Assembly (NCBI GenBank): GCA_021776195.1
Contig: JAJFGK010000018.1
Location: 1-5,200, forward strand
Source of the DNA: Kiloniellaceae bacterium
GTDB taxonomy: Bacteria; Pseudomonadota; Alphaproteobacteria; Kiloniellales; Kiloniellaceae
Length of the DNA stretch: 5,200 bases
Direction of reading: 5' to 3'
Part shown: piece by piece, positions 1-5,200 of the stretch
Numbering within the stretch: the first letter of the stretch is position 1
Layout: each line of letters begins with the position of its first letter
The notes under the pieces: generated by a model
Seen by the model: only the letters and a program-made list of their open reading frames with translations
The model's database searches: none
Told to the model about the DNA's origin: nothing
Position numbers and translations under genes: made by a program

Positions 1-1885
<1,885 letters not shown>

Positions 1886-2103
1886 GGTCAAGGCGTTAGG
1901 CTCCAACGGAGTCGTCTGAAGTTAGCTTACCCCACAGGCCCTAGCACAGCGAATCGTGACATGGGTAGCTGGTAATTTCTCTTAAGTCGCTGAGGGATCT
2001 TGATTTCGCCTTGATTTCGTCGCTATGCGCTGGTCTCTCAGTGAGCGGCCTGAGGCTCGATGGGCTTGGCGGTCGTGCGGGCAGGCAAAAGGAACCCAAA
2101 GCG
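1886..2103. other. Divergent spacer between parE and the thioesterase gene
   Basis: This 218-base stretch must hold the promoters of both parE (minus) and the thioesterase operon (plus). I find no convincing promoter for parE. For the plus strand the best candidate is TTGATT (2000-2005) and TATGCG (2024-2029) with an 18-base spacer, which is weak. The TTGATT lies in an 11-base unit, CTTGATTTCGC/T, that occurs twice in tandem (1999-2009 and 2010-2020). No RNA gene or reading frame with family support is seen. Confidence 0.5.
2087..2094 (+). promoter_or_regulatory. Ribosome binding site that fixes the thioesterase start
   Basis: AAAAGGAA ends nine bases before GTG 2104, an ideal Shine-Dalgarno spacing. 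The frame stays open upstream to a TTG at 2011, but those 31 extra codons have no family resemblance and no comparable ribosome binding site, so GTG 2104 is preferred. Confidence 0.7.
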
Positions 2104-2541
2104 GTGACAGATCAGAGGGGCGAGGGCCCACAGGGCGACCTGGCAACGCGAACGCTGGCCATGCCCGGCGACGCCAACCCGAGCGGCGATATCTTCGGCG
2201 GCTGGGTGCTGGCGCAGATGGATATCGCGGGCGGTATCGCGGCCTCGCAGTTCGCCGGCGGCAGGGTTGCCACGGTGGCGATCGACGCCATGACCTTTCA
2301 CCTGCCGGTCTACGTCGGTGACGTGCTGGGAGTCTATGCCCGCCGTGCCAAGGTCGGCCGAACGTCGGTGACCTACCACCTGGAAGCCTGGGCCGAGCGC
2401 CGCAGGAAGCACGATGCCGGGGCCGGCGGTCAGGTGAAAGTCACCGAGGGGCTTTTCGTTTTCGTCGCGCTGGACGACAATGGCGCACCCCGGCCGATCG
2501 GCAAGAAGGCCTCGGCCACAGAGGAGAGCAGCCAAGTATGA
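2104..2541 (+). CDS. yciA: Acyl-CoA thioesterase, YciA family (hotdog fold)
   Basis: The product hydrolyses acyl-CoA thioesters to free acid and CoA in the cytoplasm; YciA enzymes have broad chain-length preference and are thought to control acyl-CoA pools. The GTG start gives 145 residues, close to the roughly 130-150 of the family. The YciA pattern is clear: QGDLATRTLAMPGD (10-23), then NPSGDIFGGW (25-34) and QMDIAGG (38-44). Asp40 is the likely catalytic aspartate by analogy with characterised YciA proteins. The motif is followed by the RVATVAIDAMTFHLPVYVGD strand-helix region and TSVTYHLEAW. A single hotdog domain is present and would act as an oligomer; there is no signal peptide or membrane segment. 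Its TGA overlaps the ATG of the downstream exported-protein gene (ATGA), implying co-transcription and coupled translation. The exact physiological substrate cannot be read from sequence. Confidence 0.88.
   Translation: MTDQRGEGPQGDLATRTLAMPGDANPSGDIFGGWVLAQMDIAGGIAASQFAGGRVATVAIDAMTFHLPVYVGDVLGVYARRAKVGRTSVTYHLEAWAERRRKHDAGAGGQVKVTEGLFVFVALDDNGAPRPIGKKASATEESSQV
2521..2528 (+). promoter_or_regulatory. Ribosome binding site of the exported-protein gene, inside the thioesterase gene
   Basis: GAGGAGAG lies within the last codons of the thioesterase and ends nine bases before ATG 2538. It is a strong Shine-Dalgarno sequence and supports translation of the overlapping downstream gene. Confidence 0.65.
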
Positions 2542-2906
2542 TCAAGGGTGCCTTAGCCGGCCTGATCCTGATCCTGGTGAGCGGCACCGCCATTGCCGGC
2601 GAAGCCGATGCCTTGAAGGTCAAGGCCGTTCGCGACAGTTCCGACGACAGCTGGCGCTTCACCGTCACCGTGCAGCATGCCGACGAGGGGTGGGACCACT
2701 ATGCCGACCGTTGGGAAGTGCTGGATCCCGATGGCCGTCTGTTGGGCACCCGCACGCTGCTGCACCCCCATGTGGAGGAACAGCCCTTCACCCGGTCCCT
2801 TGGTGGGGTCTTCATTCCCGAAACCGTCACCAGCGTTACCGTTCGGGCCGGCGATTCCGTGCACGACTTCGGCGGCGCCGAGATCACCGTGGAACTCCCG
2901 CGTTAG
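2538..2906 (+). CDS. Small exported protein of unknown function
   Basis: This encodes 122 residues. The N-terminus is a classic Sec signal peptide: Lys3, a hydrophobic core at 5-14, and a likely cleavage site after Ala20 (AIA|GEA), leaving about 102 mature residues for the periplasm. The lipobox cysteine is absent, and there are no cysteines at all. The mature part alternates hydrophobic and polar residues in short stretches (38-46, 58-63, 97-103, 114-120), suggesting a beta-sandwich. Conspicuous are HADEGWDHYADRWEV (47-61) and LLHPHVEEQPFTRSL (74-88); His47, His54, His76, His78 and His109 could bind a metal, but this is only inference. I recall similar uncharacterised proteins in proteobacteria and assign no function. 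It overlaps the thioesterase stop by four bases, has its own strong ribosome binding site, and ends in a tandem double stop (TAG TAA). Confidence 0.82.
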   Translation: MIKGALAGLILILVSGTAIAGEADALKVKAVRDSSDDSWRFTVTVQHADEGWDHYADRWEVLDPDGRLLGTRTLLHPHVEEQPFTRSLGGVFIPETVTSVTVRAGDSVHDFGGAEITVELPR

Positions 2907-2953
2907 TAAAAGAAATTCCGCCGGCGACCCCAGTTGACTGGGCCGGCCGGCGG
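2907..2953 (-). terminator. Intrinsic terminator of the glnB-glnA operon
   Basis: Thirty-three bases past the glnA stop, an 8-base-pair outer stem (CCGCCGGC 2918-2925 with GCCGGCGG 2946-2953) and a 5-base-pair inner stem (CCCAG 2929-2933 with CTGGG 2938-2942, TTGA loop) are separated by a three-by-three internal bulge. Read on the minus strand the stem is followed by AATTTCTTTTA, a T-rich tail. The plus-strand side has no T tract, so termination of the convergent exported-protein gene by this hairpin would be weaker. Confidence 0.8.
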
Positions 2954-2985
2954 CAGGAGGATTCACGGATCGGCGGCCTGCGGGA

Positions 2986-4395
2986 TCAGCTCGAATAGTA
3001 GAGCTTGAACTCGATCGGGTGCGGGCTGTGCTCGAAGGCGTAGATCTCTTCCCACTTGAGGTCCATGTAGCCGTCGATCTGGTCGTCGGAGAAGACCCCG
3101 CCCTCGGTCAGGAAGCCACGGTCGGCATCGAGGCTCTCCAGTGCCTGGCGCAGCGAGCCGCAGACCGTCGGAATTCCTTTGAGCTCCTGCGGCGGCAGGT
3201 CGTAGAGGTTCTTGTCCATCGGGTCGCCCGGATGAATACGGTTCTTGATGCCGTCGAGGCCGGCCATCATGAGCGCGGCATAGGTCAGGTAAGGATTGCC
3301 CGAGGCGTCCGGAAAGCGGACCTCGACGCGCTTGCCCTTGGGGCTGTCCGAGTAGGGAATGCGGCAGGAGGCCGAGCGGTTGCGCCCGGAGTAGGCCAGC
3401 AGGACCGGGGCCTCGAAGCCCGGAATCAGGCGCTTGTAGGAGTTGGTGGTCGAGTTCGAAAAGGCATTGATCGCGCGCGCGTGCTTGATGACGCCGCCGA
3501 TGTAGTAGAGCGCCATCTCGGACAGGCCGGCATAGCCCTCGCCGGCAAAGAGCGGCTTGCCGTCCTTCCAGATCGACTGGTGACAATGCATGCCCGAGCC
3601 GTTGTCGCCGGCCACGGGCTTGGGCATGAAGGTCGCCGTCTTGCCGTAGGTGTGGGCGACATTCTGCACCACGTACTTATAGATCTGCATCTCGTCGGCG
3701 GTGCGGGTCAGGGTGTTGAAGACCATGCCCAACTCGTGCTGGGAGGGCGCGACTTCATGATGATGCTTTTCCATGGTCAGGCCCATCTCCGCGGCCACCG
3801 TGACCATCTCGGCGCGGAGATCGGCGCTTTGGTCGACCGGCGGAACCGGGAAGTAGCCGCCCTTGATCGGCGGGCGGTGCCCGTGGTTGCCGTCGTCATA
3901 GGGCGTTCCCGTGTTGTAGGCGCCTTCTTCCGAATCGAGCTTGAAGAAGGAGTGGTTCATCTCGACCGAGAAACGCACGTCGTCGAAGACGAAAAACTCG
4001 GCTTCCGGGCCCACGTAGACGGTGTCGCCGATGCCGGTCGAGTTCAGGTAGGCCTCGGCCCGCCGCGCCGTGCCGCGAGGGTCGCGCGAGTAGTCCTGAC
4101 CGGTGCCGGGTTCGAGGACGTCGCAAAAGAGGATCAACTGGTTCTGCGCCGCGAAGGGGTCCATCACCGCGGTCGATAGATCGGGACGCAGGATCATGTC
4201 CGACTCGCTGATATCCTTCCAACCGGCGATCGACGATCCGTCGAAGAAAATGCCCTCGGTCAATGCGTCTTCGTTCACGGCCGGTGCGAACATGGCGAGA
4301 TGCTGCCACTTGCCGCGCGGGTCGGTGAAACGATAGTCGACGTACTTGACGTCGTTTTCCTTGATCATCTCCAAAATCTTATTGGCATCCGACAT
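2986..4395 (-). CDS. glnA: Glutamine synthetase, type I
   Basis: GlnA makes glutamine from glutamate, ammonia and ATP and is the main entry point for ammonia under nitrogen limitation. It is a cytoplasmic dodecamer. From ATG 4395 the protein has 469 residues, the usual length for the adenylylated type I-beta enzyme. Visible are the beta-grasp N-terminus with [10 protein letters not shown] and FFDGSSI, the metal ligands Glu131 and Glu133 in [22 protein letters not shown], the ATP signature [16 protein letters not shown] (259-274, with His270), Arg340 and Arg345 in [15 protein letters not shown], and the adenylylation site NLYDLPP with Tyr398. All key residues are intact. A GTG two codons upstream (4401) is rejected because GGGAAG at 4408-4403 is well spaced only for ATG 4395. 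It follows glnB after 84 bases and ends at a clear terminator. Regulation by GlnE/GlnB through Tyr398 is inferred from the family. Confidence 0.98.
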   Translation of the reverse strand: MSDANKILEMIKENDVKYVDYRFTDPRGKWQHLAMFAPAVNEDALTEGIFFDGSSIAGWKDISESDMILRPDLSTAVMDPFAAQNQLILFCDVLEPGTGQDYSRDPRGTARRAEAYLNSTGIGDTVYVGPEAEFFVFDDVRFSVEMNHSFFKLDSEEGAYNTGTPYDDGNHGHRPPIKGGYFPVPPVDQSADLRAEMVTVAAEMGLTMEKHHHEVAPSQHELGMVFNTLTRTADEMQIYKYVVQNVAHTYGKTATFMPKPVAGDNGSGMHCHQSIWKDGKPLFAGEGYAGLSEMALYYIGGVIKHARAINAFSNSTTNSYKRLIPGFEAPVLLAYSGRNRSASCRIPYSDSPKGKRVEVRFPDASGNPYLTYAALMMAGLDGIKNRIHPGDPMDKNLYDLPPQELKGIPTVCGSLRQALESLDADRGFLTEGGVFSDDQIDGYMDLKWEEIYAFEHSPHPIEFKLYYSS

Positions 4396-4402
4396 GGTCA
4401 CG

Positions 4403-4408
4403 CTTCCC
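4403..4408 (-). promoter_or_regulatory. Ribosome binding site that fixes the glnA start
   Basis: On the minus strand GGGAAG is seven bases before ATG 4395, but only one base before the alternative GTG at 4401. The spacing therefore selects the ATG and the N-terminus MSDANK, which also matches the family. Confidence 0.6.
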
Positions 4409-4479
4409 GTAATTTGAGGTCAAAGTCTGGTAGGGGCCGCGCCGCGGCGTATTCTTGCCGAACGCGGTCGAGTGAGGCG

Positions 4480-4824
<345 letters not shown>

Positions 4825-4845
4825 CTAGGCCTCGTCTTGGTTGCT

Positions 4846-4884
4846 GGCCGCGCCCGAGCCGGCGCGTGAACGCGCCGAGCGGCC
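4846..4884 (-). other. Nested hairpin in the glnB leader
   Basis: A 7-base-pair GC stem (4860-4866 with 4871-4877) closes a four-base loop. It is enclosed by a second perfect pair, GGCCGC 4846-4851 with GCGGCC 4879-4884, with unpaired bases between. In a transcript starting near 4887 this would form at the very 5' end of the glnB-glnA message, leaving the ribosome binding site free. A function in stability or translation is inference only. Confidence 0.4.
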
Positions 4885-4897
4885 TCGTGCCGTCTAT

Positions 4898-4914
4898 TGC
4901 AGGGTCCATGCCAA
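4898..4914 (-). promoter_or_regulatory. Sigma-54 (RpoN) promoter of glnB-glnA
   Basis: On the minus strand the sequence is TTGGCATG, four bases, CTGCA. This matches the RpoN consensus TTGGCACG-N4-TTGCW with the obligatory GG (-24) and GC (-12) separated by exactly ten bases. The predicted start is near 4887, giving a leader of about 68 bases. A sigma-54 promoter needs an enhancer-binding activator, and its place before a nitrogen operon points to NtrC. Confidence 0.8.
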
Positions 4915-4952
4915 ACCGCGAGGCGTGAGTAAGCTACTGAAATGGTGGAATA

Positions 4953-4980
4953 ATGATATCTGAGAACTGCGGCGGAACAA
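4953..4980 (-). promoter_or_regulatory. Possible sigma-70-like promoter of glnB-glnA
   Basis: On the minus strand TTGTTC (4980-4975) and TATCAT (4958-4953) are separated by 16 bases. The -10 matches five of six consensus bases, the -35 only three. The predicted start is near 4946, upstream of the sigma-54 promoter. Dual promoters before glnB-glnA are known in other alphaproteobacteria, which makes this plausible but not shown. Confidence 0.4.
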
Positions 4981-4988
4981 GGCCCGGT

Positions 4989-5003
4989 GCCCAGTATTTG
5001 GGC
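4989..5003. promoter_or_regulatory. Dyad 1, candidate NtrC binding site (near glnB)
   Basis: GCCCA-GTATT-TGGGC is a perfect 5-base dyad around a five-base core. Its centre, 4996, lies about 109 bases before the predicted sigma-54 start, where NtrC enhancers usually sit. The half-site resembles, but does not equal, the enteric NtrC half-site TGCACYA. Confidence 0.6.
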
Positions 5004-5008
5004 GACCT

Positions 5009-5023
5009 GCCTAATATTTAGGC
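5009..5023. promoter_or_regulatory. Dyad 2, candidate NtrC binding site (far from glnB)
   Basis: GCCTA-ATATT-TAGGC is a perfect dyad of the same design as its neighbour, with centre 5016, exactly 20 bases further out and about 129 before the sigma-54 start. Both dyads are preceded by T and followed by GA, so they also form an 18-base direct repeat. The two differ in a compensatory way (C/G to T/A), keeping the symmetry. Confidence 0.6.
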
Positions 5024-5061
5024 GATGCTATCGGGAGCTGGGCGCGCGAGGGTGCAACAGC

Positions 5062-5088
5062 TTGACGGCGCCCGGGGGGGAGGATAAA
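5062..5088 (+). promoter_or_regulatory. Promoter of tRNA-His
   Basis: TTGACG (5062-5067) matches five of six -35 bases. The -10 is GATAAA (5083-5088, 15-base spacer) or the shifted TAAAGA (5085-5090, 17-base spacer). The predicted start is near 5095, about 33 bases before the tRNA. The bases after the -10 are GC-rich, as at stringently controlled stable-RNA promoters. Confidence 0.55.
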
Positions 5089-5102
5089 GACAGCCCGGGC
5101 GC
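5068..5102. repeat. Perfect 9-base inverted repeat around the tRNA-His -10 box
   Basis: GCGCCCGGG (5068-5076) and CCCGGGCGC (5094-5102) are exact reverse complements separated by 17 bases. The centre of symmetry, 5085, falls inside the -10 element. Each arm also contains the self-complementary CCCGGG. Confidence 0.6.
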
Positions 5103-5127
5103 TGCGAGGTCCTTGCCGCGCCGCGAT

Positions 5128-5200
5128 GGTGGCTGTAGCTCAGTTGGTTAGAGCACTGGTTTGTGGTACCAGGGGTCGGGGGTTCAAGTCCCCTCAGCCA
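5128..5200 (+). tRNA. tRNA-His (anticodon GTG), 3' end cut by window edge
   Basis: The cloverleaf is complete except for the last bases. It has the extra G at -1 (5128) that marks tRNA-His, acceptor strand GTGGCTG (5129-5135), D stem GCTC/GAGC (5138-5141, 5151-5154), anticodon stem CTGGT/ACCAG (5156-5160, 5168-5172) with loop TTGTGGT and anticodon GTG at 5163-5165, and T arm 5178-5194 with loop TTCAAGT and one G-U closing pair. The returning acceptor strand CAGCCA reaches 5200, so C72, the discriminator C73 expected for histidine, and any encoded CCA lie outside. It decodes CAC and CAU. Confidence 0.96.

Noticed and set aside
1924..1970. Imperfect inverted repeat AGCTTACCC / GGGTAGCT upstream of parE
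   Set aside because: It needs a one-base bulge, has a 30-base loop, and is not tied to any promoter I can see.
2011..2103. N-terminal extension of the thioesterase from TTG 2011
   Set aside because: The extra residues have no family counterpart, and the well-placed AAAAGGAA before GTG 2104 explains the start better.
2038..2535. A 165-codon minus-strand frame opposite the thioesterase
   Set aside because: The plus-strand frame has clear YciA motifs; the mirror frame has none.
3019..4179. A long plus-strand open frame (386 codons) opposite glnA
   Set aside because: It lies entirely antisense to a full-length, intact glnA and its translation resembles no family I know. High GC in third codon positions commonly creates such mirror frames.
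4440..4449. Perfect palindrome CGCCGCGGCG between glnB and glnA, considered as a terminator or processing site
   Set aside because: It is too short, has no loop or T tract, and such GC palindromes are expected at this base composition.

Overview
The window is GC-rich chromosomal housekeeping DNA. It most resembles an alphaproteobacterium, probably near Rhodospirillales or Kiloniellales: glnB lies directly upstream of glnA, the type IV topoisomerase ParE is of the alphaproteobacterial type, and the codons strongly prefer G or C in third position. I see no mobile element, CRISPR array, phage gene or obvious foreign island. The lineage is judged from remembered protein families, not from a search.

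Layout. Positions 1-1885 (minus) hold parE, cut off by the left edge so that its last few dozen codons are missing. After a 218-base divergent spacer, two plus-strand genes follow: a YciA-type acyl-CoA thioesterase (start chosen as GTG 2104, to 2541) and a small exported protein of unknown function (2538-2906), which overlap by ATGA and so are probably translationally coupled. A two-part hairpin with a T-rich tail on the minus strand (2907-2953) ends the facing operon. That operon, glnB (4818-4480) then glnA (4395-2986), is transcribed on the minus strand. Between glnB and a plus-strand tRNA-His(GTG) gene, which runs off the right edge at 5200, lies a 309-base divergent regulatory region.

How the genes work together. 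GlnA makes glutamine from glutamate and ammonia. GlnB is the PII sensor that, in relatives, controls adenylylation of GlnA and the NtrB/NtrC two-component system. Both key control residues are present: Tyr51 (uridylylation) in GlnB and Tyr398 (adenylylation) in GlnA. Upstream of glnB there is a well-formed sigma-54 promoter (4898-4914), and about 109 and 129 bases before its predicted start lie two near-identical dyads 20 bases apart. This is the arrangement expected for NtrC enhancer sites. A weaker sigma-70-like promoter sits between them, so the operon may have both a basal and a nitrogen-limited mode.

Nothing here amounts to a new multi-gene system. The points most worth a second look are the paired dyads with their unusual core, the perfect inverted repeat centred on the -10 box of the tRNA-His promoter, and the histidine-containing exported protein coupled to the thioesterase.
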